Source: Streptomyces longispororuber (GTDB taxonomy: Bacteria > Actinomycetota > Actinomycetes > Streptomycetales > Streptomycetaceae). From it: a DNA stretch of 64,000 nucleotides. This document shows, in pieces, positions 32,889 through 41,600 of the stretch. The stretch is taken from positions 1 through 64,000 of the forward strand of contig NZ_BNBT01000013.1 of assembly GCF_014656095.1 (NCBI RefSeq), read 5' to 3'. Numbering within the stretch: the first letter of the stretch is position 1; every line of letters begins with the position of its first letter. The notes under the pieces are model-generated. The model was not told where the DNA came from. It worked only from the letters and a program-made list of their open reading frames with translations, and ran no database searches. The position numbers were made by a program, and so were the translations under genes.

Positions 32889-33766
32889 AGCATCAGCTCC
32901 GATCGGCGGCGCGGGTTGATGCGCTCGCGCCAGGCGCCCGCGAGGCCCGCGATCGCCAGGGTGGGCACGATGATGAACAGGCCGGGGAACAGCGTCGGCC
33001 ACCAGTCGCCCGCGAGCAGCGAGCTGCGGGCGCCCTGCACGAGGGTGCCGAGGCTCGCCTGGTGCGTGGGCAGGCCGAGGCCGAGGAAGGACAGCGCCGA
33101 CTCGTGCCAGATGGCGTGCGGCACCATCAGGACGGCGGCGAGGCCCGCTTGGGGCAGCACGCCGGGCAGCAGGTGGCGCACGGTCACGCGCCAGCGGGAG
33201 GCGCCGCCGGAGATGGCGGCGTCGACGTACGGCCGGGAGCGCAGGGACAGGACCTCGGCGCGGACGATGCGGGCCGTGGACAGCCAGTGCGTGAGCCCGA
33301 CGGAGATCACCACGGGCCAGACGCCGGGCCGGAACATCGCCACGATGAAGATGCCGAGCAGCAGGTGCGGGACCGAGGCGAAGACGTCGACGAGGCGCAT
33401 CACGATCCGGTCGACCCAGCCGCCGCAGGCGGCGGCGAGGGCGCCCACGGCGGTGCCGACGACGGTGGCGACCACGGCGGCGACGATGCCGACGAGCAGC
33501 GAGACGCGCAGCCCGTACACGCAGCGGACGAGCAGGTCGCGGCCCACGTCGTCGGTGCCGAAGGGGTGCTCCCACGACGGCGGCAGGAGCTTGTCGGCGA
33601 GGTGGACGGCCTGTTCGTCGAGGTTGACGACCGGCGGCACGACGAGGACGGCGAGCACGACGGCGGTGACGATCGCGGCGGAGCTCCACACCCGCCACGC
33701 GCGCGTGGTGGCCGTCGCCCCGCCCGCGCCGCGGGCCGAGGCCGGTCGCCAGGTGGTCTCAGCCAT
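32885..33766 (-). CDS. nikC: ABC transporter permease (NikC/DppC-like)
   Basis: A 293-residue inner-membrane permease. The leading DppC-type motif HPFGTDDVGRDLLVRCVYG is followed by about six transmembrane helices. The EAA loop, which docks the ATPase, reads DAAISGGASRWRVTVRHLLPG. A further conserved block is ESALSFLGLGLPTHQASLG. It overlaps both neighbours (8 bases with the preceding permease, 4 with the ATPase), so the subunits are made in a fixed ratio. Together with the NikB-like subunit it forms the transmembrane channel. Confidence 0.88.
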   Translation of the reverse strand: MAETTWRPASARGAGGATATTRAWRVWSSAAIVTAVVLAVLVVPPVVNLDEQAVHLADKLLPPSWEHPFGTDDVGRDLLVRCVYGLRVSLLVGIVAAVVATVVGTAVGALAAACGGWVDRIVMRLVDVFASVPHLLLGIFIVAMFRPGVWPVVISVGLTHWLSTARIVRAEVLSLRSRPYVDAAISGGASRWRVTVRHLLPGVLPQAGLAAVLMVPHAIWHESALSFLGLGLPTHQASLGTLVQGARSSLLAGDWWPTLFPGLFIIVPTLAIAGLAGAWRERINPRRRSELML

Positions 33767-34724
33767 CGAATCCCACCCTCGGGTCGGCGAGCCCGTACAG
33801 CAGGTCCGCGAGCAGGTTGCCGAGCAGGACGGCGGCCGTCGCGAGCGCGGTGAGCGCGGCGAGCAGCGGGAAGTCCACGGAGGTGGCGGCGCCCACGGTG
33901 GCGGCGGCGATGCCGGGCCAACTGAAGACGGTCTCCACGAGGAGCGCGCCGGTGATCAGTTCGGGCACGCGGGAGCCGATGAGCGTGAGCACGGGCAGCA
34001 TGCCGGAGCGGAAGGCGTGGTGCAGCAGCACGGTGCGTTCGGCGAGGCCGCGGGCGCGGGCGCCGCGCACGGGGTCGTCGCCGAGCGCGTCGCCGACGCC
34101 CTGGCGGACGTACAGGACGAACCACGGGAGCTGGGAGACGGCGAGGACGGCGGCGGGCAGCGCCAGGTGGCTGGTGACCTGGCCGAACGTCACGGTCGTG
34201 CTGGCGGTGTCGGTGAGGCCGCCGGCGGGCAGCACGTCGAGCTTGAGGGCGAACAGCCACATGGCGAGCAGCCCGAGCCAGAACGGCGGGGCGGCTTCGA
34301 GGGTGTAGGCGAGCGAGGTGACGCACCGGTCGAGCCAGCCGCCGGGGCGGCGCGCGGCGAGCACGCCGAGGGCGCTGCCCAGCAGGATCGCGACGACGAA
34401 CGCGGTGGCGGCGAGCAGCACCGACCAGCCGACGCGCTCGCCGATGGCGTCGGCGACGGGCTGGCGCAGCGTGCTGGAGTCGCCGAGGTCGCCCTGGAGG
34501 GCGGAGGTGAGCCAGTCCCACCAGCGGCCGACGAGGGGCTTGTCGACGCCGAGGTTGGCGCGCAGTTGGTCGAGGTTCTCCTGGGACGCGGTGAGCCCGG
34601 CCGTGCCCGCGTAGGCCTTGACCGGGTCGAAGGGCGAGGCGTCGGCGACGGCGAAGACGCCGAAGGTCACCAGGAGCAGCACCGGGACGGCGAACACGGC
34701 CCGCCGTCCCACGAGCCGGGCCAT
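33759..34724 (-). CDS. nikB: ABC transporter permease (NikB/DppB-like)
   Basis: A 321-residue permease with the N-terminal helix typical of the DppB class (RRAVFAVPVLLLVTFGVFA), a periplasmic loop with NLDQLRANLGVDKPLVGRWW, and an EAA motif GARARGLAERTVLLHHAFR. The C-terminus ends LADLLYGLADPRVGF, another class hallmark. ATG 34724 sits right beside a perfect 14-bp hairpin that separates it from the binding-protein gene. That arrangement usually lowers channel expression relative to the binding protein. Confidence 0.88.
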   Translation of the reverse strand: MARLVGRRAVFAVPVLLLVTFGVFAVADASPFDPVKAYAGTAGLTASQENLDQLRANLGVDKPLVGRWWDWLTSALQGDLGDSSTLRQPVADAIGERVGWSVLLAATAFVVAILLGSALGVLAARRPGGWLDRCVTSLAYTLEAAPPFWLGLLAMWLFALKLDVLPAGGLTDTASTTVTFGQVTSHLALPAAVLAVSQLPWFVLYVRQGVGDALGDDPVRGARARGLAERTVLLHHAFRSGMLPVLTLIGSRVPELITGALLVETVFSWPGIAAATVGAATSVDFPLLAALTALATAAVLLGNLLADLLYGLADPRVGFDG

Positions 34725-34727
34725 GGG

Positions 34728-34758
34728 CCCCCAGGGGACCCGGCGGGTCCCCTGGGGG
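34728..34758 (-). terminator. perfect 14-bp intercistronic hairpin between nikA- and nikB-like genes
   Basis: CCCCCAGGGGACCC (34728-34741) is fully complementary to GGGTCCCCTGGGGG (34745-34758) with a 3-base loop. It lies between the binding-protein stop and the permease ATG, so it is more likely an attenuator or 3'-end stabiliser than a full stop. Confidence 0.7.
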
Positions 34759-34780
34759 CGCCGTGTGTCGGGCGCGGACG

Positions 34781-36376
34781 TCACTTCTTCGGCTGCCAGT
34801 CCTCGACGTTCCACCACGGGCCGGAGGCCAGGCCGTGGTCGTGCGGCTCGACCTGGGTGGACAGGTCGCCGAAGGCCTTGTCGACGACGTACAGGTGGTC
34901 GATGTGGGTGAGGAAGGTGTAGCCGGGGTTCTTCACCAGCTCGCGCTGGATGGTGTCGTACGCGGCCTGGCGCTTCGCGTGGTCGCCGCTCTTGCGGGCG
35001 TCCTCCAGGGCCTTGTCGACCGTGGGGTTGTCGTAGTGCGCCATGTTGTTGAAGCCGTCCCCGGCGAGGGAGGACTTCAGGAGCGTGTACTGGTCGAAGT
35101 CGGGGTCGGCCGGGGAGCCGCCGCCCGCGAGGACGGCGTCCTTGGGCATGCGCGGCTCGATGACCTCCCAGGTGCCGGACTGCACCTCGATCTTGATGCC
35201 GAGCTTCTTGGCGTCGGAGGCGTAGGCGAGGGCGTGCTCCTGGCGGAGCTTGTCGCCGGTGAGGTACCAGAGCGGGAAGGACGCCTTGACGCCGTCCTTC
35301 TCGCGGATGCCGTCCTTGCCGGGCTTCCAGCCCGCGTCGTCGAGGATCTTCTTCGCCTTGGCGGCGTCGAAGGTGCGCTCGGTGCCCTGGGTGAACCAGG
35401 GGCTGTCCGTCGGGACGGGGCCGTAGGCCTCCTTGCCCGCGCCTTCGAGGATCGAGTCGACCATGGTCTTGCGGTCGACGCCGATGTCGAGGGCGCGCCG
35501 GACGGCGGTGTCGCCCGCGACCTTGTTGCCGGTCGGCAGCGTCACGACGCGGTAGTCGAAGGTCTTGGCGGCGTACGTCCTCTTGTCGCCGTCGCCCTTG
35601 AAGGTCTTGGCGAGGTTGGGCGGCAGGATGGCGCCGTCGAGGTCGCCGGTGCGCAGCCGGGTGGCGCGCACGTCGTCGTCCTTGATGATCGCCATGGTGA
35701 AGTTCTTGATCTTCGGCGCGCCGCCCCAGTAGTCGGGGTTGGCCTTGAAGACGAGCTTCTCGCCCTTGGACCACTTCACCAGCTCGTACGGGCCGGTGCC
35801 GATCGGCTTGGTGGAGAAGTCGCCCTTGTTCACGTCCTGCTCGCCCGCGACGTGCTCGGGCGCGATGGGCAGGACGGTGCGCTCGGCGAACGGCGCGTAG
35901 GGGTACTTGAGGTGGAAGACGACGGTGTCGTCGCCCTTGGCCTCGACGCTCTTGAGGGCGTCCAGCTCGGTCTTGGAGGCGTTGTTCGTCTTCTTGTCGA
36001 GGATGGTCTCGTACGTGAAGACGACGTCCTTGGCGGTGAACGGCTTGCCGTCGCTGAACTTCACGCCCTTGCGCAGTTCATAGGTGTAGGTCCTGCCGCC
36101 GTCGCCGACCTTCGGCAGCTCCGCGGCGAGCGCGGGCTTCAGCTTCATGTCCGCGTCGTGCGTGAGCAGCCCGTCGAAGATCTTGGAGTTGCCGTCCTTG
36201 CCGTAGCCGAGGAGCGGGCTGAGGGTCTCCGGCTCGTAGGCGATGCCGACGACGGCCGAATCCTTGGCGCCGTCGGCACCCTTGCCGTCGTCCGGCGCCG
36301 AACAGGCCGACGCGGCGACCGCCAGGGCGGCGGACGCCGCGACCGCGCCCGTGGTCCGTATGGATCGGGCCCTCAT
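34781..36376 (-). CDS. nikA: family 5 extracellular solute-binding lipoprotein (NikA-like)
   Basis: A 531-residue substrate-binding lipoprotein. The signal ends in a lipobox, LAVAASAC, placing the acylated cysteine near residue 25. Family-5 hallmarks follow: YTYELRKGVKFSDGKPFTAK, KPIGTGPYELVKW and FKANPDYWGG. The family binds peptides, nickel chelates or other small solutes. The nickel assignment here rests on the Nur-box-like operator at 36408-36424, because nikABCDE in S. coelicolor is Nur-regulated. ATG 36376 has AGGGGTG upstream. Confidence 0.82.
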   Translation of the reverse strand: MRARSIRTTGAVAASAALAVAASACSAPDDGKGADGAKDSAVVGIAYEPETLSPLLGYGKDGNSKIFDGLLTHDADMKLKPALAAELPKVGDGGRTYTYELRKGVKFSDGKPFTAKDVVFTYETILDKKTNNASKTELDALKSVEAKGDDTVVFHLKYPYAPFAERTVLPIAPEHVAGEQDVNKGDFSTKPIGTGPYELVKWSKGEKLVFKANPDYWGGAPKIKNFTMAIIKDDDVRATRLRTGDLDGAILPPNLAKTFKGDGDKRTYAAKTFDYRVVTLPTGNKVAGDTAVRRALDIGVDRKTMVDSILEGAGKEAYGPVPTDSPWFTQGTERTFDAAKAKKILDDAGWKPGKDGIREKDGVKASFPLWYLTGDKLRQEHALAYASDAKKLGIKIEVQSGTWEVIEPRMPKDAVLAGGGSPADPDFDQYTLLKSSLAGDGFNNMAHYDNPTVDKALEDARKSGDHAKRQAAYDTIQRELVKNPGYTFLTHIDHLYVVDKAFGDLSTQVEPHDHGLASGPWWNVEDWQPKK

Positions 36377-36407
36377 GCTCCACACCCCTACTGAAGATCA
36401 ATCCTTC

Positions 36408-36451
36408 TTGCGAACGACTCGCAATTATGCCTCACGGTCGGGGGGTGTCAG
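36408..36451 (-). promoter_or_regulatory. promoter with Nur-box-like operator for the nikABCDE-like operon
   Basis: On the minus strand CTGACA (36451-36446) and CATAAT (36429-36424) are 16 bases apart. The perfect dyad TTGCGA-GTCGT-TCGCAA (36424-36408) begins at the last base of the -10 and covers the start site. Nur, the nickel-sensing Fur homologue of Streptomyces, is reported to bind TTGCAA-N5-TTGCAA type sites, so this matches in arm sequence and spacing with two symmetrical changes. Confidence 0.65.
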
Positions 36452-36487
36452 CCTCGGGTCCCGTACGGTGACCGGTTCCGGCCCAGG

Positions 36488-37726
36488 TCAGGGCGCAACC
36501 GGAGCGGGAAGGTCCACAAAGGCGGCCAGGGCCTCGCGGTGCCGGCCCGCGGTACCGAAGGCGATCGCGTCCGCCTTGGCCCGCTTCAGGTACAGATGGA
36601 CGGGGTGCTCCCAGGTCATGCCGATGCCGCCGTGCAACTGGAGCGCCTCCTCGGCGGCGCGGACGGCCACGGGCCCGGCGTAGGCCTGGGCGAGCGCGGC
36701 CGCGAGGTCCGGCTCGTCCCCGCCGGCGGCGAGCGCGGCCGCGGCGTGCCGGGCCGCGGCACGGGTGTGGACGACGTCGAGCCAGAGCCGCGCGAGGCGG
36801 TGCTTGAGCGCCTGGAAGGAGCCGACGGGCCGGTTGAACTGGTGCCGCTCCGTGGTGTACCGGACGGTTTCCGCCAGGCACCACTCGGCGAGGCCGAGCT
36901 GCTCGGAGGTGAGGAGCCCGGCGCCGGAGCGCAGGCCGCTGCGGACGGCCGCCGCCGCTGCCCCGGCGTCCTCGGCAAGGGGCCGCGCGACGGCCCCGCG
37001 GAGGGTGACCGCGGCGAGCGGGCGGGTGCGGTCGAGGGAGGTCTGCGGGGTCACCGTGACACCGTCCTGGGCGGCCTCGACGGCGTACAGGCCCCCGTCG
37101 GCGGGGACCAGCAGCACGTCGGCGGCTTCCGCGTCGGCGACGCCCGTCACCGTGCCGTGCAGGGCGCCGCCCTCGTGGCGTACGGGGTTGCCGTGCGGCG
37201 CCTCGTCGCGGGGGCTCACGGGGGCGTCGCGTGCCGCCTCGTCACGGGGGCACGCGGGAACATCGTGCGCCGCCTCGGCCCGGCGGTGTACGGGAGCCGC
37301 GTCCGGGGCCGTGGCCAGACCCACCGCGAGGACGCCGATCGTGCGGCCCGACGCCAAGGCGGCGAGGAGTTCGGCCGCCGTGTCGCCCGCGCAGGCGAGG
37401 AGCGTCTCGGTGGCGACCACGGCGCTCGTCACATAGGGCACCGGCGCCACCGCGCGGCCCAGCTCCTCCAGGATCACGGCGGCCTCGCGGTGGGTGGCGC
37501 CCTGGCCGCCGCGCCCCTCGGGGACGAGCAGGCCCGCGAGGCCCATGCCCTCGGTCAGGGCCTTCCACAGCTCGCGGTCGTGCGGCTGGGGGGACTCGGT
37601 GCGGGCGAGGACGGCGGCGGCGTCGCACCGGTCGGCGAGCAGGCCGCGGACGGCCGCGCGCAGCGCCTCCTCGTCCTCGGTGTACAGCAGGTCTCCGGTG
37701 TACAGCAGGTCGCTCGGCGCGTTCAT
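36488..37726 (-). CDS. acyl-CoA dehydrogenase family protein, subunit with low-complexity insert
   Basis: A 412-residue flavoprotein. The N-terminal helical domain includes MGLAGLLVPEGRGGQGATH and the C-terminal domain RYTTERHQFNRPVGSFQALK and ALQLHGGIGMTWEHPVHLYL, both standard family blocks. The middle beta domain contains a repetitive insertion, RDEAARDAPVSPRDEAPHG. Adjacent actinobacterial dehydrogenase pairs often form alpha2beta2 heterotetramers for unusual acyl-CoAs, and this gene overlaps its partner by 4 bases. A duplicated LLYTGDLLYTED opens the protein. Confidence 0.88.
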   Translation of the reverse strand: MNAPSDLLYTGDLLYTEDEEALRAAVRGLLADRCDAAAVLARTESPQPHDRELWKALTEGMGLAGLLVPEGRGGQGATHREAAVILEELGRAVAPVPYVTSAVVATETLLACAGDTAAELLAALASGRTIGVLAVGLATAPDAAPVHRRAEAAHDVPACPRDEAARDAPVSPRDEAPHGNPVRHEGGALHGTVTGVADAEAADVLLVPADGGLYAVEAAQDGVTVTPQTSLDRTRPLAAVTLRGAVARPLAEDAGAAAAAVRSGLRSGAGLLTSEQLGLAEWCLAETVRYTTERHQFNRPVGSFQALKHRLARLWLDVVHTRAAARHAAAALAAGGDEPDLAAALAQAYAGPVAVRAAEEALQLHGGIGMTWEHPVHLYLKRAKADAIAFGTAGRHREALAAFVDLPAPVAP

Positions 37727-38916
37727 CGGCTCAGGTCCTTCCAGGCGACGTCCTTGTCGGTGCGCGGCTCCGGCGGCAGGCCGAGGACGCGCTCGGCGAC
37801 GATGTTCAGCAGGACCTCGCTCGTCCCGCCCTCGATGCTGTTGCCCTTGGCGCGCAGATAGCGGTAGCCCGCCTCGCGCCCGGTGAAGTCGACGTGCTCC
37901 GGGCGCCGCAGGGTCCAGTCGTCGTACAGCAGCCCCTCCTCGCCGAGGAGTTCCACCTCCAGGCCGCTGATCTCCTGGTTGAGGCGGGCGAAGGTGAGCT
38001 TCATGCCGGAGCCCTCGGGTCCGGGCTGGCCCGCGACGAGCTGCTGGCGCAGGCGTTCGCCGGTGAGCCGGGCGACCTCGGCCTCGACCCAGAGGGTGAG
38101 CAGGCGCTGGTGCAGGTCGTGGGTGCGCAGCTCGGGGCGCTCGCGCCAGGCCCGGGCGACGGGCTCGATCATGCCGCCCTCGCGCGGCAGGCGCAGGCCG
38201 CCGATGGCGACGCGCTCGTTCATGAGGGTGGTCTGCGCGACGCGCCAGCCGTCGCCGACCTCCCCGAGCCGGTGGGCGTCGGGGACGCGCACGTCGGTGA
38301 GGAACACCTCGTTGAACTCCGCCTCGCCGGTGATCTGCCGCAGCGGCCGCACCTCGACGCCCGGGTCGGTCATGTCGCAGACGAAGTACGTGATGCCGCG
38401 GTGCTTGGGCAGGTCCGGGTCGGTGCGGGCGATGAGGATGGCCCAGCGGGCGAGGTGGGCGCTGGAGGTCCACACCTTCTGCCCGTTGACCACCCAGCCG
38501 TCGCCGTCGCGCACGGCGCGGGTGCCGAGCGCGGCGAGGTCGGAGCCCGCGCCGGGCTCGCTGAAGAGCTGGCACCAGACCTCCTCGCCGACCCACAGGG
38601 GCTTGAGGAAGCGCCGCTTCTGCTCGTCGGTGCCGAACTGGAGGATCGTCGGCGCGGCCATGCCGAGGCCGATGCCGATGCGGCGGGGGTCGTTGTCGGG
38701 GGCGCCCGCGGCCTGGAGTTCGTCGTCCACGACGGCCTGGAGGGAGCGGGGCGCGCCGAGGCCGCCGAGGCCTTCGGGGTAGTGCACCCAGGCGAGCCCG
38801 GCGTCGAACCGGGCGCCGAGGAAGTCCGCCCGGCCGGTGGTCGCGGGCGGGTGGGCGGCGAGGAACTCCTGGGTGCGGCGGCGGAGTTCGGCGGCGTCGG
38901 GTGCGGTGGGGGTCAC
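37723..38916 (-). CDS. acyl-CoA dehydrogenase family protein, partner subunit
   Basis: A 397-residue flavoprotein. Conserved blocks are WVHYPEGLGGLGAPRSLQAV, WCQLFSEPGAGSDLAAL, VVNGQKVWTSSAHLARW, FNEVFLTDVRVPD and KGNSIEGGTSEVLLNIVAERV. It closely follows the FadE-type pattern used for branched, cyclic or steroid side-chain acyl-CoAs. GTG 38916 overlaps the quinone oxidoreductase stop by 4 bases. It should form a complex with the dehydrogenase encoded immediately downstream and act in beta-oxidation. Confidence 0.92.
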   Translation of the reverse strand: MTPTAPDAAELRRRTQEFLAAHPPATTGRADFLGARFDAGLAWVHYPEGLGGLGAPRSLQAVVDDELQAAGAPDNDPRRIGIGLGMAAPTILQFGTDEQKRRFLKPLWVGEEVWCQLFSEPGAGSDLAALGTRAVRDGDGWVVNGQKVWTSSAHLARWAILIARTDPDLPKHRGITYFVCDMTDPGVEVRPLRQITGEAEFNEVFLTDVRVPDAHRLGEVGDGWRVAQTTLMNERVAIGGLRLPREGGMIEPVARAWRERPELRTHDLHQRLLTLWVEAEVARLTGERLRQQLVAGQPGPEGSGMKLTFARLNQEISGLEVELLGEEGLLYDDWTLRRPEHVDFTGREAGYRYLRAKGNSIEGGTSEVLLNIVAERVLGLPPEPRTDKDVAWKDLSR

Positions 38917-39890
38917 GCGGCGGCTCCCTCGGTGCGCGGGGGCAGGACGACCACCCGGCCGGTGGTGAGGCCGTCGGCGACGCGCTGTACGGCGGCGGCC
39001 GCGCCGGCGAGCGGCACCCGCTCGCTGACCAGCGGCTTGACGGCGCCCTTGGCGGCCAGGTCGGTGAGGTGGCGGTGGCAGTCGAGGATCGCGCGCGGGT
39101 CCTTGGCCGCGTACAGGCCCCAGTGCAGGCCGAGGATCGCGTAGTTCTTCACCAGGGCGTGATTGAGGGCGGGTGTCGGGACGGTGCCGCTCGCGAAGCC
39201 GACGACGAGGATGCGGCCCTCGAAGGCCACGCACTTCGCGGACTGGGCGTACGCCGCGCCGCCGACGGGGTCGTAGACGACGTCGGCGCCGCGGCCGCCG
39301 GTGGCGTCCTTCACCGCCTCGACGACGTCGTCCGCGCGCCGGTCCACGACCAGGTCGCAGCCGAGCTCGCGGGCGGTCCGCGCCTTGTCCGGGCCGCCGA
39401 CGACGCCGATGACGCGGGCGCCCGCGGCCTTGCCGAGCTGGACGGCCGCGCTGCCGACGCCGCCCGCGGCCGCGTGCACGAGCAGCGTCTCGCCCGCCTG
39501 GAGCCGGGCCCGCCGGTGCAGGCCGAACCAGCCGGTCTGGTAGCCGATGTGCAGGGCGGCGGCCTCGGCGTCGTCGAGGGCGTCCGGCGCGGGCAGCAGG
39601 GCGGCGGCGTCCGCGAGCGCGTACTCGGCGAAGCCGCCGTGCGGCAGGGCGGGGTTGGCGATGACGCGCCGCCCGTCGGGGGTCTCGCCGCAGATCTCCA
39701 CGCCGGGCGTGAACGGCAGCTGCGGGGTGATCTGGTACTGCCCCCGGCAGAGCAGCGCGTCGGGGAAGTTGACGTTCGCGGCGCGGACCTTGAGCAGCAC
39801 CTGGCCGTCGCCGGGCACCGGGATGTCCGCCTCGGCCAGCCGCATCACCTCGCCCGGCTCGCCGTTACGGGGTACGTGCCATGCGTGCAT
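38913..39890 (-). CDS. NADPH:quinone oxidoreductase-like zinc-independent MDR protein
   Basis: A 325-residue medium-chain reductase. The N-terminal catalytic domain has VRAANVNFPDALLCRGQYQ and FTPGVEICGE. The NADPH-binding stretch is LLVHAAAGGVGSAAVQLGKA, and the ending RVADGLTTGRVVVLPP is typical of quinone oxidoreductase/enoyl reductases. No zinc ligands are seen. It is the first gene of a coupled operon with two acyl-CoA dehydrogenases, and a TetR-like palindrome lies 45 bases upstream. It may reduce an enoyl-CoA or quinone linked to that pathway. Confidence 0.9.
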   Translation of the reverse strand: MHAWHVPRNGEPGEVMRLAEADIPVPGDGQVLLKVRAANVNFPDALLCRGQYQITPQLPFTPGVEICGETPDGRRVIANPALPHGGFAEYALADAAALLPAPDALDDAEAAALHIGYQTGWFGLHRRARLQAGETLLVHAAAGGVGSAAVQLGKAAGARVIGVVGGPDKARTARELGCDLVVDRRADDVVEAVKDATGGRGADVVYDPVGGAAYAQSAKCVAFEGRILVVGFASGTVPTPALNHALVKNYAILGLHWGLYAAKDPRAILDCHRHLTDLAAKGAVKPLVSERVPLAGAAAAVQRVADGLTTGRVVVLPPRTEGAAA

Positions 39891-39934
39891 GCGGGGCCTC
39901 CACGGGGCGGTAGCGGACCGTACCCGCGCATACT

Positions 39935-39946
39935 AAGCGGTCGCTT
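39935..39946. promoter_or_regulatory. TetR-type palindrome upstream of the acyl-CoA dehydrogenase operon
   Basis: AAGCGGTCGCTT is a perfect 12-bp palindrome flanked by ACT and GCC, in the promoter region of the quinone oxidoreductase gene. AAGCG-N2-CGCTT sites are typical for TetR repressors of acyl-CoA metabolism. No tetR gene is adjacent. Confidence 0.5.
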
Positions 39947-39963
39947 GCCTCAGCGGAACAGGG

Positions 39964-40731
39964 TCAGCCGTCAGCCGCTCCCCCGGACCGGGCCTTGGGC
40001 TTGGCCCGGACGTGCATGCGTTCGCCCTGCGGCCCGAACAGGCTCAGGAACTCGGCCGGGCCCTCGCCGGTGGCGCCGAACCAGTGCGGCACCCGGGTGT
40101 CGAACTCGGCCGCCTCCCCCGCGGTCAGCACCACGTCGTGCTCGCCGAGGATCAGGCGCAGCCGCCCGGACAGCACGTACAGCCACTCGTACCCCTCGTG
40201 CGTCTTCGGGTCGGGCTCCACGGTCCGGGCGGGTTCGATGACCTTGTACGCCTGGAGCCCGCCGGGCTGGCGGGTCAGGGGCACCATCGTGCGGCCGTGG
40301 CGGACGATGGGCTTGGCCCGGACGCGGGGGTCGCCGACGGGCGGGGCGCCGACGAGTTCGTCCAGCGGGACCTGGTGGGCGCGGGCGATGGGCAGCAGCA
40401 GCTCCAGGCTCGGCCTGCGCCCGCCCGACTCCAGGCGCGAGAGCGTGCTGACGGAGATGCCGGTGGCGGCGGACAGCTCCGCGAGCGTCGCGCCGCGCTC
40501 CTTGCGGATCCTGCGCAGGCGCGGCCCGACGGCGGTGAGGACCTTGTCGGTCTCACCGCCGTCACCCTCGTGCGCCTGACCGCCCGGCACCTGACCGCCC
40601 TGCGTCTGGCTGCCCTGCGTCTGACTGCCCGGTGCCGGACTCGCGGACGCCTGACCGCCCTGCGCCCGGCTCGTGGGCGGCTGGCCGCTCCGCCCCTGAC
40701 CCTCGTGCGTGTGTCTCTCTGCGGATCCCAT
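39964..40731 (-). CDS. XRE-family regulator with C-terminal cupin domain
   Basis: A 255-residue regulator. Residues 1-60 are a disordered Gln/Gly/Ser repeat region (GSQTQGSQTQGGQVPGGQ). The helix-turn-helix lies near 70-125 (LRRIRKERGATLAELSAATG, SVSTLSRLESGGRRPSLELL). A cupin sensor follows (GYEWLYVLSGRLRLILGEHD, AEFDTRVPHWFGATG). Such proteins usually repress nearby catabolic or transport genes in response to a small ligand. The start codon lies six bases after a strong -10, so the message is probably leaderless. Confidence 0.88.
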   Translation of the reverse strand: MGSAERHTHEGQGRSGQPPTSRAQGGQASASPAPGSQTQGSQTQGGQVPGGQAHEGDGGETDKVLTAVGPRLRRIRKERGATLAELSAATGISVSTLSRLESGGRRPSLELLLPIARAHQVPLDELVGAPPVGDPRVRAKPIVRHGRTMVPLTRQPGGLQAYKVIEPARTVEPDPKTHEGYEWLYVLSGRLRLILGEHDVVLTAGEAAEFDTRVPHWFGATGEGPAEFLSLFGPQGERMHVRAKPKARSGGAADG

Positions 40732-40737
40732 GCGCTC

Positions 40738-40794
40738 ATTGCAGAATCAGCAACGCGGTATGTCAAACCCGCATCAGCGGTACGTCAGACCCGC
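40738..40794 (-). promoter_or_regulatory. leaderless promoter and two 18-bp direct repeats before the XRE-cupin gene
   Basis: TTGACA (40766-40761) and TGCAAT (40743-40738) are 17 bases apart on the minus strand; the ATG starts six bases later. GCGGTATGTCAAACCCGC (40755-40772) and GCGGTACGTCAGACCCGC (40777-40794) repeat 16 of 18 bases at a 22-base period, the first covering the -35. This suggests autorepression by the encoded regulator. Confidence 0.65.
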
Positions 40795-40795
40795 G

Positions 40796-41560
40796 TCACC
40801 GGGCGAAGACCTCGAAGGCCACCGCGGGGACCCCGCCGAAGCGCGGCGCGAGCTGCTCGGCGAAGCCCGCGAGGACCGAGCGGCAGTACGCCTCCGGGTC
40901 CTCGTCCGTGAGGGCCTCCAGATAGGCGCGGTGCTCCAGCAGGGACCGGACGGAACGCTCCAGGCCCGGCCGGGCGTCCACCGCGTGCGTCGGCCGGTCC
41001 GTGCCGGCCACGGCGACCCAGCGCACCCCGTTCCACGGCTCCAGGCCCTGCTCGGCGAGGTCGGGGAAGATCCAGCGGTTGCCCGCGTCGGCGACCGCGT
41101 CCATGGTGGCGCGGCCGACGGCGACGTGGTCCGGGGTGTTCCAGGCGGCGCCGCCGCCCCAGGTGTCCTGGTGGTTGAGCGTGACGACCAGCTCGGGCCG
41201 GTGCCTGCGGATCGCGGCGGCGATGTCGCGGCGCAGCGCCGTGCCGTACTCGATCACGCCGTCGGCGTGGTCGAGGAACTCGACGGTGTCCACGCCGACG
41301 ACGGCCGCGCTCGCGCGCTGCTCCCGCTCGCGCAGCGGCCCGGCCTCGGCGGGCGCCAGGGTGTCGATGCCCGCCTCGCCCCGGGTCGCGAGGAGGTACG
41401 CCACCTCGCGCCCGGCGTCCGTCCAGGAGGCGATCGCCCCGGAGCAGCCGTACTCCAGGTCGTCGGGGTGGGCGACGACGGCGAGGGCCCGCCGCCAGTC
41501 CTCGGGCATGGGGGCCAACTGGCCAGGGGCGGGTGCGCTGTCGGTCTGCGGCTCGGTCAT
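40796..41560 (-). CDS. PIG-L family LmbE-like deacetylase
   Basis: A 254-residue zinc hydrolase. The metal site is [20 protein letters not shown], with the third histidine in [31 protein letters not shown] is the expected active-site loop. Relatives remove N-acetyl groups from GlcNAc conjugates, as in mycothiol or antibiotic biosynthesis (MshB, Mca, BshB). Here no thiol-pathway gene is adjacent, so the substrate is open. It lies 64 bases upstream of the XRE-cupin gene on the same strand. Confidence 0.9.
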   Translation of the reverse strand: MTEPQTDSAPAPGQLAPMPEDWRRALAVVAHPDDLEYGCSGAIASWTDAGREVAYLLATRGEAGIDTLAPAEAGPLREREQRASAAVVGVDTVEFLDHADGVIEYGTALRRDIAAAIRRHRPELVVTLNHQDTWGGGAAWNTPDHVAVGRATMDAVADAGNRWIFPDLAEQGLEPWNGVRWVAVAGTDRPTHAVDARPGLERSVRSLLEHRAYLEALTDEDPEAYCRSVLAGFAEQLAPRFGGVPAVAFEVFAR

Positions 41561-41600
41561 GAGCGCAGCCTATCCAGCGGCCGCGCGCGTCCGGCCGGGG

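Noticed and set aside
31082..36376. Simple dipeptide/oligopeptide permease annotation
   Set aside because: Possible by family alone, but the Nur-box-like operator makes nickel uptake the better hypothesis.
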